Shown: in pieces, positions 8,295 to 16,103 of the stretch
Position numbering within the stretch: the first letter of the stretch is position 1
Layout: the number at the start of each line of letters is the position of its first letter
DNA from: Pediococcus acidilactici
GTDB lineage: Bacteria > Bacillota > Bacilli > Lactobacillales > Lactobacillaceae
NCBI GenBank assembly: GCA_024970065.1
Contig: CP103908.1
Coordinates: 558,001 to 622,000 of the forward strand
DNA: 64,000 bases
Direction of reading: 5' to 3'
Notes under the pieces: model-generated
The model's database searches: none
The model's input: only the letters and a program-made list of their open reading frames with translations
What the model was told of the DNA's origin: nothing
Translations under genes and position numbers: made by a program

Positions 8295-8446
8295 GTGAAA
8301 TCTCTTAAATTTATGTTTTGAGTTGCCTAAATAAAGATTTAAATGTAACATGTAGCTGTTGCGGGTCTGGCTCTGCAACACGGGAGGTCATCCCAATATT
8401 TTCAAAAAATGTGAGCCTCGCAAGCAACACAGGAGCGAAAATAAAA

Positions 8447-9601
8447 ATGGCAAAAATTAAAAAATACACAACAAAAACAGGAAAAATTAGATATGAATTT
8501 CAAGTATATGCAGGGGTTGATCCTCTAACGGGACACCAAAAGACCACGAGAAGACGTGGCTTTAAGACGAGGAAAGAGGCCTCCATCGTATTGAGTAGAT
8601 TAGAATTGGAAATCGAAAAAAGAGGACTACAGGAGGATGAGAGACGCTTTTTCAGGGATGTTTGCACAGAATGGATGGAACAGTACCGCTTAACCGTACG
8701 TGAGTCAACGCTAGAGAAGACCCAACGGATTATTAATATTCATGTACTGCCTGCTTTTGGCGACATGCTTATTGACCAAATCACACCCAATGAATGCCAG
8801 AAGGTTGTTAACAGGTGGTTTCTGCAAGCAAAGTCTTATAAAAAATGGCTAAATTACGCCTCTATGGTTTTTGATTACGCTCTTAGAGCTGAATATGTGA
8901 GTCGAAATCCTTGCACGCTGGTAACAATGCCACGAGTACAGGAACAGGCAGGAGAGAAGCTAGAAAACTTTTGGACTAGAGACGAACTGAATACCTTTTT
9001 CGACTATATGACCCCCAAAAGGGACGTAGAACAATTCACCATGTTCAGATTATTGGCTTATTCAGGTATCAGGAAAGGGGAATTACTGGCGCTAACGTGG
9101 AAGGATATCGGCTTTGAAGGCAACACGTTACGGGTTAACAAGACTCTTACGCAAGGGTTAGGTGGTAAGTTAATCGTGCAACCCCCAAAGAGTAGGGCTG
9201 GACGCCGTACAATCGACTTGGATGACAGTACCATGCGATACCTCAGGCAATGGAAGGGTATTCAACGTGAGACTTTTCTGGGGATGGGGTTCAATACTAA
9301 CAATACTAGTCAGTTGGTATTCGCAAGCAATAGAAATCATTTTCGCTCCATGAATACCCCCACCAAATGGCTTAATAAAGCTATTAAAGCCACGGGACTC
9401 AAGCACATCTCAATTCACGGGTTTAGGCACACACACGCCTCACTACTGTATCAGTCTGGAGTAGGTCTTAAGGAGACTCAACAGAGATTGGGACACTCAA
9501 GAGCAGACAGTAGCGTTACGCTCGACGTGTACACTCATACGACAGAACAACAGAATGTAGCAGCTTTGCAGAGATTTGAAGATTACGTTGAGGCCAAATA
9601 A
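8447..9601 (+). CDS. int: Tyrosine site-specific integrase
   Basis: A 384-residue integrase with three domains: an N-terminal arm-binding domain (residues 1-55, KYTTKTGKIRYEFQVYAG...TRRRGFKTRKEA), a SAM-like core-binding domain (about 60-165) and the catalytic domain. Catalytic residues are visible: Arg in AYSGIRKGELLAL, His and Arg in HGFRHTHASLL, the second His in GHSRADSSVTLDVY, and the nucleophilic Tyr in DVYTHTTEQQN. The open frame extends 43 codons upstream to 8318, but AGGAG at 8431-8435 and the typical MAKIKKY start favour the ATG at 8447. It lies next to the 3' end of ssrA, a classic tyrosine-integrase target. Confidence 0.92.
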   Translation: MAKIKKYTTKTGKIRYEFQVYAGVDPLTGHQKTTRRRGFKTRKEASIVLSRLELEIEKRGLQEDERRFFRDVCTEWMEQYRLTVRESTLEKTQRIINIHVLPAFGDMLIDQITPNECQKVVNRWFLQAKSYKKWLNYASMVFDYALRAEYVSRNPCTLVTMPRVQEQAGEKLENFWTRDELNTFFDYMTPKRDVEQFTMFRLLAYSGIRKGELLALTWKDIGFEGNTLRVNKTLTQGLGGKLIVQPPKSRAGRRTIDLDDSTMRYLRQWKGIQRETFLGMGFNTNNTSQLVFASNRNHFRSMNTPTKWLNKAIKATGLKHISIHGFRHTHASLLYQSGVGLKETQQRLGHSRADSSVTLDVYTHTTEQQNVAALQRFEDYVEAK

Positions 9602-9603
9602 CT

Positions 9604-9731
9604 AAAATTGGCTAAGCTTTATAGAATTTTTTGTAAAAAATAAGTGCTTTAAACCTTGCCATAATAGGAATAAGTACCAAAAAAATTGGCTAAGCTTTTG
9701 GCTAAGTTTTAGGTCAATTCTGTGCAATTTT
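9604..9731. repeat. Repeats beside the att site
   Basis: AAAATTGGCTAAGCTTT occurs at 9604-9620 and 9682-9698, with a third TTGGCTAAG immediately after (from about 9698). GTCAATTCTGTGCAATTT (9713-9730) matches the central word of the operator-like modules at 7921 and 8083. These may be integrase arm-type sites. Confidence 0.5.
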
Positions 9732-9760
9732 AAGCAAAACATGAATATTTAGAAGTACAA

Positions 9761-9801
9761 AAAAATCCCGTCATATCAACGTTTTAACGCTGTATACAAC
9801 G
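9761..9801 (-). terminator. Presumed ssrA terminator and att-like right copy
   Basis: Read on the minus strand, CCCGT...ACGGG enclose an inner GCGTTAAAACG-type stem, and the outer stem is followed by ATTTTTTT. The half containing CCGTCATATCAACGTTT (9768-9784) is the right copy of the direct repeat at 7465-7481. Confidence 0.65.
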
Positions 9802-9818
9802 GGAAGGAATAGCAAAAA

Positions 9819-10184
9819 TGGAGTCGGCGGGAGTCGAACCCGCGTCCAAGCATGTCGCCACTGTAACCTCTACATTCATATCCATACTATTTAAATTCGC
9901 GAATTAAGCTGCCGTATGTCAGGGCCTCATTAAAACGCTAGTCTGTAAATCCTCTTCTTAAGCATCCAGACCAATCCTTAAGCGCAAGTCCACTCTTTTT
10001 GAGACCCGTTACTAGCCCGTGGACGAGACTAGGCGGATCACGCTAAGCTACTGTTTAGGCAGCTAAAGCGTAAGAATTGTTATTATTTTTTGCAGTTATA
10101 ATTAAACTGAACGTTTTTACGTAGACGTAACCTACGAAATGCAGTTACAGTTCGACCCATACCTGTCGAATCCATAACGACCCC
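9819..10184 (-). ncRNA. ssrA: tmRNA
   Basis: The minus strand shows both conserved tmRNA ends: 5' GGGGTCGTTATGGATTCGAC and a 3' tRNA-like end with GGGTTCGACTCCCGCC and encoded CCA at 9821-9819. The tag frame begins with GCA at 10093-10091 and reads AKNNNNSYALAA, stopping at 10057-10055. tmRNA with SmpB frees stalled ribosomes and tags nascent proteins for proteolysis; the ALAA end is the usual Clp recognition tail. Length is about 366 bases, normal for Firmicutes. The 3' end forms the insertion target for the integrase-bearing region to its left. Confidence 0.97.
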
Positions 10185-10203
10185 GAAATCATGTTACATA
10201 AAT

Positions 10204-10209
10204 ATTATA
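10204..10209 (-). promoter_or_regulatory. -10 box of ssrA
   Basis: TATAAT on the minus strand, 20 bases upstream of the mature 5' end, so primary transcription may start within the leader. Confidence 0.6.
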
Positions 10210-10223
10210 ACATACGTTCTATT

Positions 10224-10370
10224 TTACCGACGTTTCTTGTCATTTTCAATCGGAATGGGGCGGTAAGCCAATTGTTGGCCCTGCAAGTTGCGTAAAAGGC
10301 GTTCAACTAATTCTGAATTTTGTAAATTCTTCAATAGATAACCTAAAAGATTGTTTTGTGTTGGTTTCAT
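10224..10370 (-). CDS. 48-residue conserved-looking small protein
   Basis: A short frame just upstream of ssrA, with an excellent ribosome site (GGGAGGGAG) before the ATG at 10370. It encodes MKPTQNNLLGYLLKNLQNS, ELVERLLRNLQGQQLAYRPI and PIENDKKRR: amphipathic helices followed by a basic tail. I do not recognise the family. The strong start signal and leucine-rich periodicity suggest a real gene, perhaps a small oligomeric or RNA-associated protein. It ends about 14 bases before the ssrA -10 box. Confidence 0.6.
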   Translation of the reverse strand: MKPTQNNLLGYLLKNLQNSELVERLLRNLQGQQLAYRPIPIENDKKRR

Positions 10371-10493
10371 AAAAACTCCCTCCCGTCTGCCATTATCATA
10401 TTACATTCCCCAAAAAAATCAAACTTCTTTGCCTATTGCTTAACCAATCCTTAAATGTAACAATTATTCTAGAAGATGAAAGGAAGGGACGCC

Positions 10494-11306
10494 ATGAGTC
10501 AAATTGAAGAACTGCATCGGGTGCAGTTGCAGATGTTGCAAGTGGTTACGGCCATTTGCGATAAGTATGATATTGAATATATGTTAATTGGCGGTACGTT
10601 GCTGGGCGCAATTCGACACGATGGATTTATTCCGTGGGACGACGATGTCGACTTGGGGATGACCCGGGAAAATTATGATAAATTTGCAACCGTGGCGCCG
10701 GTTGAGTTCCAACATACCCATTACTTTATGCAAACTGCGGATACGGATCCTAATTTTGCGTTTAGTTATATGAAGATTTTAGATACCAATACTTATATTG
10801 AAGAAAAAAATAACGTCAACGACGCGCGGAAGGGAATCTTTATCGATATTTTTCCGTTTGATAAGGTTCCTCGCCAACCTGAAATTCGCCAAGCGGTTTA
10901 TAACCGGTTCAAGATCGCGGATACGGCAATTCTACTTCGCCTAGGGTACAACGTCATTAAGACGCCGTTTCGTAAGGATCCTAAGGACAAGAGTTTGGAC
11001 CTCTTCATGAGCGTCGCAAAGTTAAAGGAACGCCGGGAAAACATCATGCGGTTGTATAATCACGAACCGTTTCACCATTATAAGAACTACGCTTCCCAAT
11101 ACGCCTACGATAAAGAGGTTTTGAGCCAGCGGGAACTCACCGAGTTAACCAAGCATAAGTTTGAAAATCTTGAGGTTGCCATCCCCAAGCATTATGATAA
11201 AATTTTAACCCGGATGTACGGGGACTACATGGAGTTGCCTCCAGAAAAAAATCGCGTGGCAAAGCACATCGACGTTGTGATCATCGATGGCAAGCACGTG
11301 GAATAG
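10494..11306 (+). CDS. LicD-family phosphotransferase
   Basis: A 270-residue protein of the LicD nucleotidyltransferase-fold family, which transfers phospho-groups such as phosphocholine or phosphoribitol to cell-surface glycans. The hallmark is at residues 30-62: YMLIGGTLLGAIRHDGFIPWDDDVDLGM, with the DDD metal-binding acids. IFIDIFPFDKVP and the C-terminal YGDYMELPPEKNR are also typical. AGGAAGGG at 10481-10488 selects the ATG at 10494 over an upstream in-frame ATG. It is followed after 15 bases by a TMEM175-type gene, probably co-transcribed. A second LicD homologue lies in the EPS operon. Confidence 0.88.
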   Translation: MSQIEELHRVQLQMLQVVTAICDKYDIEYMLIGGTLLGAIRHDGFIPWDDDVDLGMTRENYDKFATVAPVEFQHTHYFMQTADTDPNFAFSYMKILDTNTYIEEKNNVNDARKGIFIDIFPFDKVPRQPEIRQAVYNRFKIADTAILLRLGYNVIKTPFRKDPKDKSLDLFMSVAKLKERRENIMRLYNHEPFHHYKNYASQYAYDKEVLSQRELTELTKHKFENLEVAIPKHYDKILTRMYGDYMELPPEKNRVAKHIDVVIIDGKHVE

Positions 11307-11321
11307 GGATGAAAAGAGCAA

Positions 11322-12116
11322 TTGAAAAAGTTGAAAGAACGAATGGATGCGTTTAGTGATGCGGTAATCGCCATTATCATCACCATCATGGTGTTGGAGC
11401 TGCCGTTACCCCAACACGATGCGTTAAGTGAGTATTTACAATTTGGGAAAAGCATTGGTATTTTCTTTATTAGTTTTTGTTTCGTAGCCAATATTTGGTA
11501 CCAACACGCGATGTTGTTCAAGGACAGTGACACCATGAACGATCGCGTTTTCGTTAAGGAATTTACCTTTTTGGCGTTCTTAAGCCTGACGCCAATTTTT
11601 ACCAAAGTTATTATTTATGACACTAATCGGACTACCGTAATGGCGTACGGTGTGTTGACCATGATCGTCAGCATCCTGTTTATGTGGCTCAGCTATGAAG
11701 TTATCAAACAAAAGTACACTAGCCACCACGAAATGAGACGGATATTCCATAAAATTTACGATAACCACAACAACTTCCTCGGCTTTGCGAGCGTGCTAAT
11801 CTTAGTGTTAGCCTATTTTTATCCGAAGTGGGCCGTGGTTATCTACTTGGCAATTCCGGTCTTTTCGTTTGTGGTGACCCGGCACGATTATACGGACTTC
11901 CAAGACGTTACGGAACTCCCGGAAGCTGAACAGGATCAGTTCTTGAGTGCGAATAACGTTGATTTACATGAGTTAAGGAAGAAACAACGCGAAATCATGA
12001 AGAAATATCGGGGGCGGGGACGCAAACGCAACGATCCAGAGATGCAGGCTGAGTTGCGCAAGCTGTTTCAAAGCTATCCGGATTTAGCGAACCGGAGTAA
12101 TCACCGCCGTGGGTAA
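11322..12116 (+). CDS. TMEM175-family (DUF1211) potassium channel
   Basis: A 264-residue membrane protein that begins at TTG with MKKLKERMDAFSDAVIAIIITIMVLEL. The RxxxFSDxxxAI motif in the first helix is diagnostic of bacterial TMEM175 K+ channels, which line the pore with this helix. About six hydrophobic segments lie within residues 8-190, followed by a cytosolic basic tail (RKKQREIMKKYRGRGRKR). Bacterial members usually have one six-helix repeat, as here. Pairing with LicD is likely incidental to function. Confidence 0.85.
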   Translation: MKKLKERMDAFSDAVIAIIITIMVLELPLPQHDALSEYLQFGKSIGIFFISFCFVANIWYQHAMLFKDSDTMNDRVFVKEFTFLAFLSLTPIFTKVIIYDTNRTTVMAYGVLTMIVSILFMWLSYEVIKQKYTSHHEMRRIFHKIYDNHNNFLGFASVLILVLAYFYPKWAVVIYLAIPVFSFVVTRHDYTDFQDVTELPEAEQDQFLSANNVDLHELRKKQREIMKKYRGRGRKRNDPEMQAELRKLFQSYPDLANRSNHRRG

Positions 12117-12265
12117 TTTGTTAATTAATTTAACGGTTTGTTGGGAAATCAAGGCTGGTTAATTGCCGAGCTTAGGTTTCCTATTTTTTAGCTCGAAAAT
12201 GAAAGCGTTTTTGTGGAACGGATTTTTTCACCATGTTATCTTATAGATACAAGGAGGGATGTATT

Positions 12266-12865
12266 ATGGTAAAGTCAAGAAACCGATTTATACGTTACGT
12301 TTTAGTTGTCGCTAGTATTGTAGTTGTTGTGTTAGGATTAGGCGCAATCAAGGCTTCTGCCCACGGATTTGTTACTAATCCTGGCGGTCGAGCTTATTTA
12401 GGAAGTAGCCAATTTCCTGGTAAACCATTGAACGAAAATATTGGGCCGGTAATGTACGAACCGCAAAGTATCGAAGCACCGAAAAACACCTTCATCGATG
12501 GTAAAATTGCGAGTGCGGGGCTTGCTAAGTTTTCTCAATTAGACGAGCAAACTGCGGACCGTTGGTACAAGACCCCAATTAAGAGTGGGCCACTTGATGT
12601 TACCTGGCATCTAACCGCTCCTCATAGTACAAGTACGTGGGATTACTACATTACCAAACCTGGCTGGGACCCGAACAAACCGTTAAAATTCAGTGATTTC
12701 AAGAAAATTGCTAGTTTTAACGATCACGGGGCAACCCCAGGAACCGAAGTAACGCACAAGGTTACCATTCCAGACCAAAAGGGATACCACGTAATGTTAA
12801 GTGTATGGAATATTGCAAATACGGCAAATGCTTTCTATCAAGTTTCAGACGTTAATATTCAATAA
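12266..12865 (+). CDS. AA10 lytic polysaccharide monooxygenase
   Basis: A secreted 199-residue protein. A signal peptide (basic MVKSRNRFIRY, hydrophobic core, then KASA) is cleaved before His33, giving mature HGFVTNPGGRAYLG. The N-terminal His and the His in WHLTAPHSTSTWDYYIT form the copper histidine brace, and NAFYQVSDVNI supplies the axial Phe region. AA10 enzymes oxidatively cleave chitin or related glycans. There is no carbohydrate-binding module. AAGGAGGGA precedes the ATG at 12266. A cre-like half site (TGAAAGCGTTTTTG, about 12200) lies upstream, hinting at catabolite control. Confidence 0.9.
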   Translation: MVKSRNRFIRYVLVVASIVVVVLGLGAIKASAHGFVTNPGGRAYLGSSQFPGKPLNENIGPVMYEPQSIEAPKNTFIDGKIASAGLAKFSQLDEQTADRWYKTPIKSGPLDVTWHLTAPHSTSTWDYYITKPGWDPNKPLKFSDFKKIASFNDHGATPGTEVTHKVTIPDQKGYHVMLSVWNIANTANAFYQVSDVNIQ

Positions 12866-12904
12866 TTCACGAAAGATGTTACAAACGTGGGTCCAAAGTC
12901 GGAT

Positions 12905-12987
12905 AGCTGGTGAACATTAATAAAACCCTCATTAATCACGGTTTAGGTGATTGATGGGGTTTTTAGTTATGTTGGAGTAAACCAGTT
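12905..12987 (-). repeat. Structured repeat family, copy 1 (also the LPMO terminator)
   Basis: Reading on the minus strand: a CATCAATCAC-CTAAACC-GTGATTAATG hairpin inside longer complementary arms, with AACTGGT pairing to AGCTGGT outside. The loop and inner stem match the repeats at 16.8-17.2 kb and 63.6-63.8 kb. On the plus strand the GGGGTTTTTA end also makes a plausible terminator for the LPMO gene. Confidence 0.65.
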
Positions 12988-13164
12988 CCTTAGTGCGGTT
13001 GATTCTATCATTCTAAATAATTTTAACCGTTTTTTATTCGGGGGATTGAGTACCATTAGAAAAAACGCTTCATTAAAATGTATGTAGAAAATTGAATTGG
13101 GTGAAGGAACTCTAGAATGATGGGCTGGTAGGAATTAGTTTTCAGATATGTGATTAGGCCAAAC

Positions 13165-13187
13165 AAAAAACCGCAAGCGCGGTTTTT
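13165..13187. terminator. Bidirectional terminator
   Basis: AAAAAACCGC-AAG-CGCGGTTTTT, immediately after the stop of the CsbD-like gene on the minus strand. Confidence 0.85.
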
Positions 13188-13190
13188 AAA

Positions 13191-13415
13191 TTATTCGTGA
13201 TCTTTGTCGTCGTTCTTGTCTAACTTGTCCTTTAATTCTTCCATTGCGCCGGCAGCGGAATCCTTTACGTCAGCAAGTTTGTCTTTAACTTTGCCCGCCA
13301 TGTTTTGCGCTTTGCCTTTGCTTTCTTCCTTCTTGTCGCCAGTTAACTTACCAGCACCTTCGTGTACTTTACCTGCAACTTTGTCCTTAGTGTTTTCCAT
13401 TCTGTCTTTATCCAT
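13191..13415 (-). CDS. CsbD-family stress protein
   Basis: A 74-residue, highly charged protein with the CsbD pattern: MENTKDKVAGKVHEGAGKLTGDKKEESKGKAQNMAGKVKDKLADVKDSAAG. It is a low-complexity soluble protein typical of general stress responses, whose biochemical role is unknown. A GGGGGA ribosome site precedes the ATG at 13415. It is monocistronic with its own terminator. Confidence 0.9.
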   Translation of the reverse strand: MDKDRMENTKDKVAGKVHEGAGKLTGDKKEESKGKAQNMAGKVKDKLADVKDSAAGAMEELKDKLDKNDDKDHE

Positions 13416-13564
13416 AAATATTAATCCCCCTTTGAATATTTTTGGTACATCTTTATTTTAGCAAGGGTCGCCCTTAAAAGTGAATTTATATGCTCACGGA
13501 CTTGTGCAAGGGGGTTAAAAGGCGTATTATGAAACCGAATTCATATTCAAATAAAATAATATCT

Positions 13565-13660
13565 ACACTAGGGGTGTTCTTAGAAGAACTGAGATGCGCT
13601 TGTGCAGCGTGATCCCTTTGAACCTGTAAGTTGATACTTGCGAAGGAAAGTGTTTATTGG
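13565..13660 (+). promoter_or_regulatory. TPP riboswitch (THI element)
   Basis: Conserved thi-box segments are present: ACACTAGGGGTG, CTGAGATG (about 13589-13596), then GATCCCTTTGAACCTG and GCGAAGGAAAGTGT. Thiamine pyrophosphate binding should favour the terminator that follows and shut off thiM-thiD-thiE-tenA. Confidence 0.95.
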
Positions 13661-13663
13661 GCG

Positions 13664-13694
13664 AAAACCATCCTTCTCAAGGGTGGTTTTTTTG
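13664..13694 (+). terminator. Riboswitch expression-platform terminator
   Basis: AAAACCATCC, loop TTCTCAA, GGGTGGTTTTTTT. It lies between the aptamer and thiM. Confidence 0.85.
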
Positions 13695-13811
13695 TTGGTT
13701 GCCGATGGGCAGGAATTAACAAATGCTGACGGCAATCGGCAACGTTAGCTCGTTGGGAAAGATCGCCTTCGGTACATTGCTTGGTGGAGATATGAATGAG
13801 GAGCTGATCAA

Positions 13812-14606
13812 ATGGATTTACAAGGAATTAAGCGAATTCGAGAGGTTAATCCGGTGGTGGTTAACTACGCCAATTTTGTGACCCCGTTTTTAGTAGCGAA
13901 CGGGTTAAACGCGGTGGGGGCTTCCCCAATCATGAGTGAAGAGGAAAGCGAAGCCGAGGAACTGGTCCGCTTGGCGTCTGCGGTGACCATTAATCTTGGA
14001 GCAGTGCGTCGGGAAGGCTGGGCGGACATCGAAACGTTGTGTCAAGCGGCGAACGATCAACAAAAACCGCTCGTTTTGGATCCAGTTGCAGTCGGGGCAA
14101 CCCAGTATCGCCAGCAATTAAACTTCCGGTTGTTGAAAAAGTACCACTTCGACGTGATTCGCGGTAATTTAGGTGAAATTGCCGTATTAGCGGGAGTTGA
14201 TTGGCAAACCCGTGGAATTGATGCGGGAAATGGCGACGGGGATGCGCACCAAGTCGTGAAGGCTTGCGCACAAAAGTACCATAACGTGGTGATTGCGAGT
14301 GGAGCGACCGACTACGTTAGTGACGGAACCCGGGTGGTCGAGATTCACAACCAAACCCGGCTTTTACCAGCAGTGGTGGGCTCGGGAGATTTACTTTCGA
14401 GTTTGGCAGCGGCATTTTGTGCGGTCGGACCAACGCCGTTGCAGGCGGCAATTAACGCAAGTTTAACCTTGTCGTGCGCCGGTGAACGGGTTGCCGAAAA
14501 ATTGCACGACCAGTATTTACCAGGAAGTTTTTTGAACGGGTTGATGGATGAATTAGCAAACATCACGGTTGCCCAAGTTGAAGAAAGAATGAAAGTTGAG
14601 GAATGA
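13812..14606 (+). CDS. thiM: Hydroxyethylthiazole kinase
   Basis: A 264-residue ribokinase-like enzyme that phosphorylates the salvaged thiazole alcohol THZ. Typical segments are VNYANFVTPFLVANGLNAVGASPIM at the substrate site, LVLDPVAVGAT and the anion-hole GSGDLLSSLAAAF near residue 195. In most ThiM the last motif reads GCGD/GxGD with catalytic Asp, preserved here. GAGGAG precedes the ATG. It is the first gene after the TPP riboswitch, and its stop overlaps the start of thiD by four bases. Confidence 0.93.
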   Translation: MDLQGIKRIREVNPVVVNYANFVTPFLVANGLNAVGASPIMSEEESEAEELVRLASAVTINLGAVRREGWADIETLCQAANDQQKPLVLDPVAVGATQYRQQLNFRLLKKYHFDVIRGNLGEIAVLAGVDWQTRGIDAGNGDGDAHQVVKACAQKYHNVVIASGATDYVSDGTRVVEIHNQTRLLPAVVGSGDLLSSLAAAFCAVGPTPLQAAINASLTLSCAGERVAEKLHDQYLPGSFLNGLMDELANITVAQVEERMKVEE

Positions 14607-15433
14607 TTGACATGGATACAAAAAAGCCAGCGCAAGTTTTAACGATTGCCGGAACGGATAGCGGCGGTGGAGCTGGAATTCAAGCGGATTTGAAAACGAT
14701 GCAGGAACGTCGAGTTTTTGGAACCTGCGTGGTGGTCGCGGTGACCGCCCAAAATACGCTTGGGGTGACCGACGTGGCGGTGATGCCCCGTCACATTATC
14801 GACCACCAGTTTGCGGCGTTGGCCGAAGATTTAGATATTAAAGCTGCGAAAACGGGGATGCTGGCTAATTCGGCAGTTGTTGACGCGGTTGTGGAAAACT
14901 ATCAAAAGTATGATTTTGGACCTTTAGTGGTGGATCCGGTGATGATTGCAAAGGGGGGCGCAAAACTACTGAGCGACGAAGCCATCGAAGCGGTGCGGAC
15001 CCGGTTGTTGCCACTGGCTTACTTAATTACCCCGAACCTTCCCGAAGCTGAAAAATTAGCGGGAATGCCGATTAAAAATAACGCGGATGCCAAAGCGGCT
15101 GCTGTTCGGTTGCAGGAACTGGGCGCACAAAACGTCTTGATTAAGGGCGGTCATTTTAGTGATTCAGCAGAAAGTCGCGATTACGTTCTGTTCGCGGACG
15201 GTAGCGAGTTAGAGTTAGCTAGCCCCCGTTACGAAACCAACAACACCCACGGCACGGGCGACACGATTTCATCAGTGATCGTGTCGGAAATTGCGAGGGG
15301 CAAATCTTTAAAACAAGCCCTACAAATTGGCAAAGCCTTTATTAACGCCGCGATTAGTGACGGAATTCAGGTGGGACACGGGCACGGCCCGTTGAACCAC
15401 TGGGCATATCGGGAGGTTGAAAATGAAATTTAA
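14603..15433 (+). CDS. thiD: Hydroxymethylpyrimidine/phosphomethylpyrimidine kinase
   Basis: A 276-residue ribokinase-fold kinase that phosphorylates HMP and HMP-P in thiamine salvage. VLTIAGTDSGGGAGIQADLKT at the N-terminus, LVVDPVMIAKGGAKLL in the middle and NTHGTGDTISSVIVSEIA, with the catalytic GTGD, are the family signatures. The start may be ATG 14603, overlapping the thiM stop, or ATG 14612; both are translationally coupled. The C-terminus overlaps the start of thiE. Confidence 0.95.
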   Translation: MIDMDTKKPAQVLTIAGTDSGGGAGIQADLKTMQERRVFGTCVVVAVTAQNTLGVTDVAVMPRHIIDHQFAALAEDLDIKAAKTGMLANSAVVDAVVENYQKYDFGPLVVDPVMIAKGGAKLLSDEAIEAVRTRLLPLAYLITPNLPEAEKLAGMPIKNNADAKAAAVRLQELGAQNVLIKGGHFSDSAESRDYVLFADGSELELASPRYETNNTHGTGDTISSVIVSEIARGKSLKQALQIGKAFINAAISDGIQVGHGHGPLNHWAYREVENEI

Positions 15434-16103
15434 TCCAACAATGCTACAAGCGTACTTTATTGCTGGCACCCAGGATGTGGCTAGCAAGGCGGACTTCTTA
15501 CCGACGGTGGAACGAATTGTGCAAGCCGGTGCCACTGCCTTTCAGTTTCGTAACAAGGGGGCGGTAAAAACCGCTAGTCGTGACGAAGTGGTTGAACTAG
15601 CTCGGGCTTGTCACCAGATTACTCAAAAATATCAGATTCCGCTGTTTATTGATGACGACGTAGATTTAGCGTTGACCGTCGGGGCGGAAGGGATCCACGT
15701 CGGACAAAAAGACGAACGGATTACTTCGGTCTTAGAACGAGTTGGCGACCAAATGATCGTGGGCCTTTCGTGCAATACCGCGGCGCAAATCACGGCTGCC
15801 AACCAGTTAAACGGCGTAGACTACTTGGGAACCGGGACCGTTTACGAGACTAACTCCAAAGCGGATGCCGGGAGTGCCCTAGGGGTGGCTAAATTACGTG
15901 AATTAGTCCAGATGAGTAACTTCCCGGTAGTTGCGATTGGTGGAATCACGCTGGAACGCGTTGCTGAAACGGTAGCAACTGGCGCCGCCGGAATTGCGGC
16001 CATCAGCATGTTTATTCAAATGACCGATCCGGCTCAGCAAATTGCTGAAATTAAAGCTACAGTCGCTCAAGCAGGAGGTACAGCATGTTTTCCGAAGAAA
16101 TAA
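15423..16103 (+). CDS. thiE: Thiamine-phosphate synthase
   Basis: A 226-residue TIM-barrel enzyme that joins HMP-PP and thiazole phosphate. Seen: AFQFRNKGA (usually QxRxK), LFIDDDVDLAL, GIHVGQKD, YLGTGTVYETNSKADA and VVAIGGITLERV. GGGAGG places the start at ATG 15423, inside the end of thiD. The order thiM-thiD-thiE gives a complete salvage route from precursor alcohols to thiamine phosphate; genes for de novo thiazole or pyrimidine synthesis are absent here. Confidence 0.95.
   Translation: MKFNPTMLQAYFIAGTQDVASKADFLPTVERIVQAGATAFQFRNKGAVKTASRDEVVELARACHQITQKYQIPLFIDDDVDLALTVGAEGIHVGQKDERITSVLERVGDQMIVGLSCNTAAQITAANQLNGVDYLGTGTVYETNSKADAGSALGVAKLRELVQMSNFPVVAIGGITLERVAETVATGAAGIAAISMFIQMTDPAQQIAEIKATVAQAGGTACFPKK

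Noticed and set aside
8318..8446. 43-codon upstream extension of the integrase
   Set aside because: AGGAG and the conserved MAKIKKY start at 8447 make the extension unlikely to be translated as part of Int.
12199..12214. Strong cre site upstream of the LPMO gene
   Set aside because: The second half (TTTTTG) departs from the palindromic consensus at two key positions, so it was kept only as a hint, not as a feature.
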